Source: Klebsiella pneumoniae (lineage in GTDB: Bacteria; Verrucomicrobiota; Verrucomicrobiia; Limisphaerales; SXTU01). Taken from it: 48,633 nt of DNA. A program made the translations under genes and the position numbers. The notes beneath the pieces were generated by a model that saw only the letters and a program-made list of their open reading frames with translations, did not search any database and was not told the origin of the DNA. Where the stretch lies: assembly GCA_943330855.2 (NCBI GenBank), contig CALQJI020000037.1, positions 1-48,633 on the forward strand, written 5' to 3'. Positions 25,608 to 32,787 of the stretch are shown here, in pieces. Each line of letters begins with the position of its first letter. Positions within the stretch are counted from its first letter, which is position 1.

Positions 25608-26639
25608 ATGCGCCCACTGCTGTGTCTCTGCGCCGTCCTGCTGGTTATGCCCGCCAAGCCCCTTCACGCCCAAGCGTCACCCGCTCCCAAAGCCGCCGCC
25701 GACTTCGTCCTCGTCATCCACGGCGGCGCGGGCGTGGTGCTCAAGGACGACCTCACGCCGGAGAAGGAGAAGGCGTCGCGCGCCACGCTGGACGCGGCCT
25801 TGCTGGCCGGGCATTCCGTGCTCGCGCGCGGCGGCAAGTCGCTCGACGCCGTCATCGCCGCCATCAAAATTTTGGAGGACTCGCCGCTCTTCAACGCCGG
25901 CAAAGGCTCCGTGCTCACCGCCGATGGCGCCGTGGGCATGGACGCCTCCATCATGGACGGCGCGACCCACAAGGCCGGGGCCTGCGCCGACGTGAAGCTG
26001 GTGAAGAACCCCATCGAGCTTGCGCGCCTGGTCATGGACCGGACGCCGCATGTCCTGCTCGTCGGCGACGGCGCGGAGGCGTTGGCGAAGGATCACGGGC
26101 TGTCGCTGATGCCGCCGGAGTATTTCATCACTGAGCACCGCAAGCTTCAGTTGCAGCGCATCCAACAGCAGGAGAAGGAGCGGAAGGCGGGGGAGAAGAA
26201 GGCGCAGCTCAACAGCTTGGAAAGCATCGGCACCGTGGGCGCGGTTGCCTTGGACAAGCACGGCAATCTCGCGGCGGGCACCTCGACCGGCGGCATGGTC
26301 AACAAGCGCTTTGGCCGCGTCGGCGATTCGCCGGTCATCGGCGCGGGCACTTACGCGCACAACCTGACCTGCGCCGTCTCCGGCACCGGCCACGGCGAGT
26401 TCTTCCTGCGCGGCGTGGTGGCTTACGACATCGCGGCGAAGATGGAATACCAAGGCGTCGCGCTGACGAACGCGGCGACGGAGGTCGTGATGCGCAAGCT
26501 CGTGGAAGCCGGCGGGCGCGGCGGCGTCATCGCGGTGGACGCGAAGGGCAACGTGGCGATGCCGTTCAACACGGAGGGGATGTATCGCGGCGTCATCCGC
26601 GCGGATGGCAAGCCGTGGACGGCGATTCGGAAGGAGTGA
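25608..26639 (+). CDS. iaaA: exported isoaspartyl peptidase / L-asparaginase (Ntn-hydrolase)
   Basis: Plant-type asparaginases (EcAIII group) cleave isoaspartyl dipeptides and asparagine. The 343 residues begin with a signal peptide (MRPLLCLCAVLLVMPAKPLHAQA), so the enzyme is probably periplasmic. FVLVIHGGAGVVL opens the fold. The autocleavage site is ESIGTVGAVALD, where the Thr becomes the N-terminal nucleophile of the beta chain. GTSTGGMVNKRFGRVGDSPVIGAGTYA supplies the substrate-binding loops. In most homologues the cleavage motif reads GTVGAV, as here, so the enzyme should mature normally. A charged linker (QRIQQQEKERKAGEKKAQLNS) precedes the cleavage site and is likely removed or flexible. 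It starts three bases after the previous stop. Confidence 0.93.
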   Translation: MRPLLCLCAVLLVMPAKPLHAQASPAPKAAADFVLVIHGGAGVVLKDDLTPEKEKASRATLDAALLAGHSVLARGGKSLDAVIAAIKILEDSPLFNAGKGSVLTADGAVGMDASIMDGATHKAGACADVKLVKNPIELARLVMDRTPHVLLVGDGAEALAKDHGLSLMPPEYFITEHRKLQLQRIQQQEKERKAGEKKAQLNSLESIGTVGAVALDKHGNLAAGTSTGGMVNKRFGRVGDSPVIGAGTYAHNLTCAVSGTGHGEFFLRGVVAYDIAAKMEYQGVALTNAATEVVMRKLVEAGGRGGVIAVDAKGNVAMPFNTEGMYRGVIRADGKPWTAIRKE

Positions 26640-26647
26640 GGCCGCCG

Positions 26648-27079
26648 ATGGATGTCGCCCCTGAACCCGGAGCGCGGCTGTCCCAGCCGCAGCAACGTGC
26701 GGACGGCGACAGCGCGGGGAAGTTCGAGAACGTGCGTGCTTCTGGGCTTGCTGCGGCTGGGACAGCCGCGCTCCGGTCCCGCTGGCTCTGGGCTTTGAAC
26801 GTGCTCCTCCTCGTCCTAGCCGTCGTCTTCTGGCAGAAGCTCCAGTGGAAGAAGGTCAGCGACACGCCGAACGGCATCGTCTGGCAGCGCAACTACACCA
26901 CGCACACCGACCGCAATCGCGACGGGCGCGTGGACGAGGAAATCATCCGCCTGCCCAACGGCGACGCCGCCATCCGCCGCGACTCGGACTTGGACGGCAG
27001 GTTTGACCTGCGCTACGTGGAACGAGGCGGGATGGCGACGCGGCTGGAGCAGATTCGCGAGGACGCGCCGAGGCACTGA
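26648..27079 (+). CDS. small membrane-anchored protein with Asp-rich repeats; start uncertain
   Basis: From ATG 26648 the product has 143 residues. Residues 1-50 are encoded by a 29-bp inverted repeat and its loop (26667-26776) and are probably not original protein sequence. Coding that looks genuine begins near WLWALNVLLLVLAVVFWQ, a single membrane span, so in-frame GTG 26732 or 26801 may be the real start. After the span come DRNRDGRVDEE and DSDLDGRFDLRY, two Asp-x-Asn/Asp-x-Asp-Gly loops like those of EF-hand or dockerin calcium sites. This suggests a surface protein with calcium-binding loops. I do not recognise a family. It lies 8 bases after iaaA. Confidence 0.55.
   Translation: MDVAPEPGARLSQPQQRADGDSAGKFENVRASGLAAAGTAALRSRWLWALNVLLLVLAVVFWQKLQWKKVSDTPNGIVWQRNYTTHTDRNRDGRVDEEIIRLPNGDAAIRRDSDLDGRFDLRYVERGGMATRLEQIREDAPRH
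26667..26776. repeat. 29-bp perfect inverted repeat inside the 5' end of a gene
   Basis: The left arm (26667-26695) and the right arm (26748-26776) are perfect reverse complements, with a 52-base spacer. Each arm contains GGCTGTCCCAGCCGC, itself partly self-complementary. Perfect identity over 29 bases suggests a recently inserted or actively maintained element, like a MITE or REP doublet. It is read through in frame by the gene starting at 26648. Confidence 0.8.
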
Positions 27080-27082
27080 GGT

Positions 27083-27138
27083 CGTAGTCGCAATCTTTAG
27101 ATTGCGAAGCCATCCGCAGGCTAAAGCCTGCGACTACG
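27083..27138. repeat. palindromic element with two nested hairpins
   Basis: CGTAGTCGCA (27083-27092) pairs with TGCGACTACG (27129-27138). Inside lie two small hairpins: CAATCTTTAGATTG (27091-27104), and CGCAGG...CCTGCG (27115-27132) around CTAAAG. The element sits in the 73-base gap between two convergent genes and may also end transcription. Its nested design resembles REP/BIME-type repeats. Confidence 0.7.
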
Positions 27139-27152
27139 AAGCTGATGAAGGA

Positions 27153-28862
27153 CTACTCCTTCTCCTGCCCGTTGTTCCAGTAGCGCTGCATCTCGTCCGC
27201 CGTCGGCACCTTGAGCGGGCGCACGATGCGGAAGCCCAGGAACTGCGCGTCGGTGAGATACCAGATGCTCTTCGGAAGCTGCGGGTCCTGCTGCTTCCAG
27301 GACTTGTCCGAACCGCGCCGGGCCGCGCTGCGGAGCTTGGCGATGTCGTCGTCCCACGAGCCACCGCGCGCGACCTGCGGATACGGCGAGGACTGCTTGA
27401 GCCACGGGTCCACGAGTGCGGTCTTCACCTTGTCGTAGTTCGGCTCGTATTGGTCGATGCACCATTCGGCCACGTTGCCGTGCATGTCGTAGAGGCCCCA
27501 GGGATTCGGCTTCTTCAGCCCGACCTTGCGATACTTGAAGTCGCTGTTCGCCTCGAACCACGCGTATTGCTTCGCGTCCTTCGGGTCGTCGCCCCAGGAG
27601 AAGGCGGTCTTGGTGCCGGCGCGGGCGGCGAACTCCCACTCCGCCTCGGTGGGCAGGCGGTAGAAGTGGCCGGTCTTGGCGGAGAGCCATTGGCAATACT
27701 TGTTCGCCGCGTGCTGCGTCATGCTGATGGCCGGGCAGTTGTCCTTGCCCATGCCGAAGGACATCTCCACGTAGGGCTTGGTCGGGCGCGCGACGCCTTC
27801 GGAAATCTTCTCAATCGCCGCGTCCGTCTTGATGCGGTCCCGGAACTTCTTCTCCTCGTCGATATACATGAACAGCTCGAATTCGTTCCAAGTAATCTCG
27901 TGCGTGCCCATCCAGAACGGGGAAATCTTCACGGTGCGCGGCGGGCCTTCGTTGGCGTCGCGGCCCTTCTCACCGGTGGAGGTGCCCATCACGAACTCGC
28001 CCGCCGGAATCGGCACGAGCGAGTAGCTCACCTCGGTGCCCACGATGGAGTTCGTGTAAGCCTTCATCTCGGCGGCGGACTTCTCCTTGTGCGTCGCGAG
28101 GATGAACTGGTGGATGCCGGCGACGACTTCCTGCTCGTTCGCACCGGCGACTTCCTTCTTCTTCTGCGTGATCACCAGCCCGTCCGGCCAGACCGCGCCC
28201 TGCTGAATCCACAGCTTCACGAACTCGATTTCCTCCTTCGTCAGGCGGTCCTTGGCCTTGGGCGGCATCACGCGCTCGTCGTCGAGCGGGTGCGTGGTGG
28301 AGGTGTAAATGGGACTCTTGTCCGCCTGAAACGGCACGACGCCGACGCCGTTCTCGCCGCCCTTGAAGGTCAACTCACGCGTGTCCATGCGCAGGCCGCC
28401 CTTGATGTAGCCGTCGCGATGACAGGCGACACAGTTGAACTCGAAGATGGGCTGGATGTCCTTCACGAAGTTAATCTTCTTCGTCACGCCGAGCTTCACG
28501 CCAGCCGGCCACTTCGCCCCGGCGTCAATCCACTCGCGGAGCTTGGCCTGCTGTTCCTTGGGCAAGATGCCTTCCTTGGGCGGCGGCATGAAGCCGTCGT
28601 CGTCGGCCTTGAGCGTGGTGGAAGTGAACAACTTGCTGTCCTTCGACTTGCCGGGCACGAGCGCCGTGCCGCTGTCGCCGCCCTTGAGCGCGTCGGCGAG
28701 CGTGTGGAGGCGGAGGCCGCCCTTCTTTTGGTCCTCGCCGTGGCACTTGGTGCAATGCACTTCCAAGATGGGCTGAACATCCTTCACGAAGTCCACCTGG
28801 GCGGTGGCGGTGGAGGCGAGGGCGAGCGCGGCGGCGAGGGTCAGTTTCAAGCGAGTTTTCAT
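27153..28862 (-). CDS. exported double PSCyt1 cytochrome fused to an FGE-sulfatase-type domain
   Basis: The 569 residues begin with a signal peptide (MKTRLKLTLAAALALASTATAQ). Two Planctomycete-type cytochrome modules follow. One has CTKCHG (C37, C40, H41) and the other CVACHRD (near residue 145), and each continues with GGLR(L/M)(H/D)T and MPP...L segments. The C-terminal half is an FGE-sulfatase (SUMF1-like) domain: PAGEFVMGTSTGEKGRDANEGPPRTVKISPFWMGTHEIT across its start, YRLPTEAEWEFAAR, then ARGGSWDDD and FLGFRIVRP at the end. The two active-site cysteines of true formylglycine-generating enzymes are absent. It is therefore more likely a binding or other non-FGE domain. The enzyme partner is unknown. 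Confidence 0.9.
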   Translation of the reverse strand: MKTRLKLTLAAALALASTATAQVDFVKDVQPILEVHCTKCHGEDQKKGGLRLHTLADALKGGDSGTALVPGKSKDSKLFTSTTLKADDDGFMPPPKEGILPKEQQAKLREWIDAGAKWPAGVKLGVTKKINFVKDIQPIFEFNCVACHRDGYIKGGLRMDTRELTFKGGENGVGVVPFQADKSPIYTSTTHPLDDERVMPPKAKDRLTKEEIEFVKLWIQQGAVWPDGLVITQKKKEVAGANEQEVVAGIHQFILATHKEKSAAEMKAYTNSIVGTEVSYSLVPIPAGEFVMGTSTGEKGRDANEGPPRTVKISPFWMGTHEITWNEFELFMYIDEEKKFRDRIKTDAAIEKISEGVARPTKPYVEMSFGMGKDNCPAISMTQHAANKYCQWLSAKTGHFYRLPTEAEWEFAARAGTKTAFSWGDDPKDAKQYAWFEANSDFKYRKVGLKKPNPWGLYDMHGNVAEWCIDQYEPNYDKVKTALVDPWLKQSSPYPQVARGGSWDDDIAKLRSAARRGSDKSWKQQDPQLPKSIWYLTDAQFLGFRIVRPLKVPTADEMQRYWNNGQEKE

Positions 28863-29149
28863 CTCAAATTCGACGGGACGCTAGTGACTTTTCTTGGAAT
28901 TGGAAAGCGGAGAAAAGGCTGCGAAGTGGTCTTGCCACAAAGAGGCGCAAGAAGGCCCAAAGGGGGATGCCGTGGCGGCGACGCCTCGTCGCCGGGCACA
29001 GTATCTGTGGAGACTGGTGCAGGCGCGGAGGGGTGATGGCGTGCGGGCCGGTGGCGACGGGGCGTCGCAGCTACGGGCGCGGCAACGACTTCGAGTCGCT
29101 TCCCGGCGTCCGCACTTTTGAGCCTTTTGAGCCTCTTTGTGGCCTCCAT
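28863..29149. repeat. intergenic region bounded by a 13-bp inverted repeat
   Basis: GCCACAAAGAGGC (28934-28946) is perfectly complementary to GCCTCTTTGTGGC (29131-29143), 184 bases apart. Inside, GGCGACGCCTCGTCGCC and a second GGCGACGGGGCGTCGC form further palindromes. No gene is evident in this stretch. It lies upstream of the cytochrome-FGE gene and downstream of the deacetylase-like gene, both leftward. It may be a small non-autonomous element with nested repeats. Confidence 0.5.
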
Positions 29150-29187
29150 CAAAAACAAACCGGCGCGGATGTAAATTCGCGCCGGCT
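29150..29187 (-). terminator. rho-independent terminator of the Agd3-like gene
   Basis: CCGGCGCG (29160-29167) pairs with CGCGCCGG (29178-29185) around a ten-base loop. On the minus strand the stem is followed by TTTGTTTTTG. It is about 115 bases beyond the stop of the deacetylase-like gene. Confidence 0.75.
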
Positions 29188-29301
29188 TGGTGGTGGTGGT
29201 GGCAACTTTCAGCCGACAGCTCGGAGGGTTTTATCATCAAGGGCCTTTCGGTTCGGGGTTATGGGGCCTGGGGTCTGAGTTGGGTGACTGCTGACCGCTG
29301 C

Positions 29302-31305
29302 TCACAGCTTCCGCACCGTCACGCTCTGGCCGGCGGCGAGGTTGACGTAGGTGATGCGCTGGCCAGCGTAGTTCTCAGCGCTGATGGCCGGGGCCACCGT
29401 GCCGGTGAAGCTCACCACTCCGCCATTGACCAACCCAGTCACCGGGACGCGCGCGGCCTTCGTCACCGTCAGCGTTACGGTGTTGTTGGCGTTGCGGGTG
29501 GCGACCACGCCCGAGGCGTTGTAGGTCATGCGTTGTTGGAGGGTCACGCCGAGGGCGTTCATGGTCGGGGAGAGGGCAGGGAAGTTGTAGAGGGCTTCAT
29601 ACTTGTCGGCGACTTTGTTGAGGAGGTCGCCGAGGAGGGTGTTGCCCGCGCCGTTGTAGTCGCGGAGGTTGGGTTGGTGGAACATGAGTGGGCTCACGTC
29701 GCCCTTGAGCAGGAAGCCCAGCAGCAGCTCGGCTTGGTTGTTCAGGATCTCGGCGTAGCTCAGGTCGCGGCCCCAGTAGGCGGCGTAGATGGAGTTGTAT
29801 TCGCTGGCCCACTCGGCCGGGGTGCTGACGTTGTAGAAGAGGTTGTTCGCGTGGCGGGGAATCATGAGGATGCGGGCGTCCACCCAGTTGGGGATGCCGG
29901 TGTTGGGCGTTGTGGGGCGGTGCGCGGGGATGGAGGTGTCGGTGACGAGGTAGCGGATGCCGGAGTCGTAGGCGGCCTTGATGAACTGGGGGTTGTTGAG
30001 GCCGGTGATGTTGGGCGTAACCATGTTGGCTTTGCTGAAGTTCGGGAGGCCCATGCCCGTGGCGGTCTGGTTGTTCTTGGTGATCTCGGTCAGCGCGTCG
30101 GCGTAGGAGATGTCGTCGAGGTAGGGGTGGGTGTAGGTGTGGCTGATCCACTTGAACATCGCCTTGTTGGTGCGGACGTAGGGCGTGAGGTCGTCGTTCT
30201 CGTATTCGCCAGCGACGGTGCCAAGGCCGTTGAAGGCCATGTCGTAGCGGAAGTTCTTGCCCAGCGTGCGGGTGTTGAAACCCTTCTGCCAGATGATGGT
30301 CGCGGCCCAGTCCTTGGCGCTCTGGCGGAACTCGCCGGCGGGCCACATCTCATCGGCGAGGAAGACGTCGTCAATCTGGGCGCTGAGGTAGGTGTGGCGC
30401 TCGCCGAGGAAGAGACCCTTGTTCGCCCAGGTGACGAGGCCGTGGGAGAGGACGGTGGAGTGGAGGAGCCACGGGGCGTTGTCGAAGGTCATGGAGAGGA
30501 CTTCGCGGCCGTCGGGGAATTTCTTCACGGCGATGAGCGCGTGGCCCTGGGAGTCCGAGAGCCAAACGGTGGTGTTGGTGTCGAGGGGGGTGGCGAGGTA
30601 GGTCCAGACGTTGGATACGGCGAAGGCGTTGGCGGTGACGAGGTAGGGGAAGCTGGGCTTGGCGGCGGCGCTCCAGGTGCCGGTGGCGGCGTTGCCGGTG
30701 GAGTCGAAGGCGGCGGTGGGCCAGTTGAAGCCGGTGTCGGGAGTGGGGTAGCCGCTCCAGTTCACGCGGCGGGCGCCGAAGTCGGCTTCGTATTGGTTGA
30801 GCGTGGACCACTCGGCGACGGAGAGGGCGGAGGCCCAGGTGGTGCCTTCGGGGCTGTAGGCGAGTTGGGAATCGGTGAGCATGATCGAGGTGTAGAAGCC
30901 GCGCAGGCCGGCGAAGAGCTTGGCGGCGGTGAGCGCGCCGGGTTGGGCGCTGGCGACGTGGACCGTGTAGGGCGTGCCGAGGAAGTCCAGCGCTTGGCGG
31001 ATGGCCGGCAACGCCGCGTCATTGGCCGTCGCCGTGACGACCAGCACGGCGAGGTCGGTGGCGGAGTTCGTGAGCGCAGCGTGGGTGGGCTTCGCAAACG
31101 CGCCGGTCAGGAACGCGACCAGCGCCACGAGGAGCGCGTTGACCGTTGCGCGCGGCGAGTGGGCAATCGCCGGACGACGGGGCACCCACGCCATGACCGG
31201 TTGCTGCCGCACGGCGATGGGGGTGGAGGTTTCAGGCGCGAATTGGACGCGGATAGATTTTACGACCGTGGCTTCGTTGGCGGCCGTGAACTTGTTTGTT
31301 TTCAT
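29302..31305 (-). CDS. exported Agd3-like polysaccharide deacetylase (CE18 type)
   Basis: With ATG 31305 the protein has 667 residues. A hydrophobic segment (ALLVALVAFLTGAFAKPTHAA, about residues 58-78) after a long, Arg-rich lead looks like a signal; ATG 31194 would give a more normal N-terminus. The first 280 residues form an uncharacterised beta-rich region like the CBM87 module of Aspergillus Agd3. Then SAQIDDVFLADEMWP (near residue 311) and SHTYTHPYLDDISY (near residue 389) match the metal-binding Asp and HxxxxH motifs of the NodB/Agd3 deacetylase fold. A beta-rich tail follows (TVTLTVTKAARVPVTGLV). The family removes acetyl groups from galactosamine or other amino sugars in exopolysaccharide. 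The substrate here is unknown and the assignment rests on motif recognition. Confidence 0.7.
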   Translation of the reverse strand: MKTNKFTAANEATVVKSIRVQFAPETSTPIAVRQQPVMAWVPRRPAIAHSPRATVNALLVALVAFLTGAFAKPTHAALTNSATDLAVLVVTATANDAALPAIRQALDFLGTPYTVHVASAQPGALTAAKLFAGLRGFYTSIMLTDSQLAYSPEGTTWASALSVAEWSTLNQYEADFGARRVNWSGYPTPDTGFNWPTAAFDSTGNAATGTWSAAAKPSFPYLVTANAFAVSNVWTYLATPLDTNTTVWLSDSQGHALIAVKKFPDGREVLSMTFDNAPWLLHSTVLSHGLVTWANKGLFLGERHTYLSAQIDDVFLADEMWPAGEFRQSAKDWAATIIWQKGFNTRTLGKNFRYDMAFNGLGTVAGEYENDDLTPYVRTNKAMFKWISHTYTHPYLDDISYADALTEITKNNQTATGMGLPNFSKANMVTPNITGLNNPQFIKAAYDSGIRYLVTDTSIPAHRPTTPNTGIPNWVDARILMIPRHANNLFYNVSTPAEWASEYNSIYAAYWGRDLSYAEILNNQAELLLGFLLKGDVSPLMFHQPNLRDYNGAGNTLLGDLLNKVADKYEALYNFPALSPTMNALGVTLQQRMTYNASGVVATRNANNTVTLTVTKAARVPVTGLVNGGVVSFTGTVAPAISAENYAGQRITYVNLAAGQSVTVRKL

Positions 31306-31582
31306 GGGCCCAGCCTACGCGCGGGCAAGGTGCCGTGAATCGGGCGGAACACCGGACTGTGGCATAGGGGCGTTCCTGAAGTGGCGCAGGCTGATGGTGC
31401 GAACGCGCATTTGTCGCTACGGTTGGCGCCCCGACCGATTCACCCGAACCGTCTGCCGGCTTCACGCAAGCACTTCTTTAGTGCAGCTCTTAAGTTGCGC
31501 AAGACGCGAATTAGGGATTGTAAGCCGTCTGCTGGCACCTACACTGCCGTCCGCTTTTTCGACTGCGAAGGAGCGACTGGTT

Positions 31583-31659
31583 CGGGATGTAGCGTAGCTT
31601 GGTAGCGCGTCTGAATGGGGTTCAGAAGGTCGTGAGTTCAAATCTCACCATCCCGACCA
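31583..31659 (+). tRNA. tRNA-Pro (anticodon GGG)
   Basis: The cloverleaf is complete. The acceptor stem CGGGATG/CATCCCG is perfect, with a D arm of GCG...CGC. The anticodon stem TCTGA/TCAGA encloses the loop ATGGGGT with anticodon GGG. The T arm is GTGAG/CTCAC around TTCAAAT. Discriminator A and an encoded CCA end it at 31659. The anticodon reads proline codons CCC and CCU. Confidence 0.96.
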
Positions 31660-32415
31660 TCTTCATTATAAAGGACTTAGGTGGTAAGAGGGTGAAAGTT
31701 ACAACAGGCAATTACAACACACTCACCCCTGTCATTCCTGTTTCACGCTGTTCACCGGTGTCAGAAATCCTCGGAAGTGATCGTCTAAACCACCAACTCC
31801 GACCACGATTTGTGCGCGGACTCCATTGCCTCGGTTCACTTCCCGATGCAATCCCTCGGCGAGAACCTCGGGACGAAACCGGTCGCGCAACTCGCAAAAG
31901 CCGACGCTCCTGACCAACGCGCTACGATTCGATTTAAGGCGTTTTGCCTTTGCAGACGGCTCAACACCGCACTCGTTTTCGACCGATTTTTCCCCTCTCA
32001 GCCGTTCATCGGTGGCATCGATGATCAGCGGTGTTGAAAGTGGACCGAAAGAGGCCGTTTTGGACTGCCCGAAACGCGGGAATCGTTGCAACAGCGAGGG
32101 CTTAAATCGAGTCCTGGCGAGGAGGGAAATGCAGTGAAGGAGGGCTCAAGCGTGCGGATCGCTCTCGCCTAGCTGCCTCACGGAAACCACTCGGAGCAAT
32201 CGTTAGGTTCCAGAGCGCGGCACCTTCGGTTGCGGCAACGCGTGGGCGTCAAACAACTGGTGCAAACCCTCCCTGCTCAAAGCGGGTGGCAACCCACCGT
32301 CAACCGCTGGGAAAGCGCGAAAGGGCCGTTGCAACTCACCGGTTGGACCGCCAAACGCCGCTTGGTGGGAAGGCTAATTGTCGTTTTACGCGACGCAATT
32401 CCTCCAAGCCGCGAA
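31660..32415. other. gene-poor, AT-richer stretch after tRNA-Pro
   Basis: About 750 bases hold no gene I can support. Base composition is visibly more AT-rich than the surroundings from 31660 to about 32140. A 119-codon leftward ORF (31732-32091) and a rightward one (32230-32634) have no recognisable domain. The second contains a TVNRWESAKGPL segment that could be a decayed helix-turn-helix, but this is weak. No copy of the tRNA 3' end was found, so there is no direct sign of an integrated element. Confidence 0.45.
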
Positions 32416-32785
32416 TCATCGCATGAATGCGGTGGGCTTGTCGCCTTGCATGAAGACCAGTTGCCCGCGCATCGCCAGCGTGAGGCCGTGGGCACGGTGG
32501 TCCGCCGAGGTCCGTCGCCAGCGGGAGAAGCTCGTCGTAGCAGGCGGAGGCACGCGCAACGTGCCCCTCGTGGCCGGCGAGTTGCGCTATCTGGAAAAGC
32601 ACGCGCGCACAGTCGGCGGCGTGTCCGGCGGTAGTGAGCAGCGGCAGCGCACGCTCGTAAGCGGCGAGCGCGGCGGCCGAATCACCGGCGGTCTGCCGTT
32701 CACCGGCGGTGGCGAGGAGTTCGGCCAGCGTCCCGTGGGCGGGAAGGTCGCCATGGCTCCGGGGAGTCCGCCTCCTGACCTCGGC
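32416..32785 (-). pseudogene. frameshifted remnant of a TPR-repeat protein
   Basis: Reading leftward just after the leuB stop, one frame gives HGDLPAHGTLAELLATAGER, AALAAYERALPLLTTAGHAA and LAGHEGHVARASACYDELL. The pattern of small and bulky residues is that of tetratricopeptide repeats. Near 32500 this frame turns to nonsense, while the next frame continues sensibly as DHRAHGLTLAMRGQLVFMQGD and stops at 32416-32418. This indicates one frameshift. No start codon for the reading is visible upstream; it opens inside the leuB end. It is probably the tail of a lost gene, but a sequencing error could also account for the shift. Confidence 0.45.
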
Positions 32786-32787
32786 GG

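Noticed and set aside
26648..26800. the first 50 residues of the small membrane protein as a genuine domain
   Set aside because: They are encoded by the two arms and loop of the inverted repeat, so homology-bearing sequence probably begins at the membrane span.
29137..31338. 733-codon rightward ORF opposite the Agd3-like gene
   Set aside because: It is longer than the leftward gene but has the Val/Gly/Glu-rich composition of a complementary reading. The leftward protein has coherent deacetylase motifs, a signal segment and a terminator.
31732..32091. leftward 119-codon ORF after tRNA-Pro
   Set aside because: I found no recognisable motif, no ribosome binding site and no neighbour in a transcription unit. 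The AT-richer composition makes chance ORFs possible, though a decayed gene cannot be excluded.
32230..32634. rightward 134-codon ORF with a TVNRWESAKGPL segment
   Set aside because: A single helix-turn-helix-like phrase is too little. The second half is the complement of the TPR remnant.
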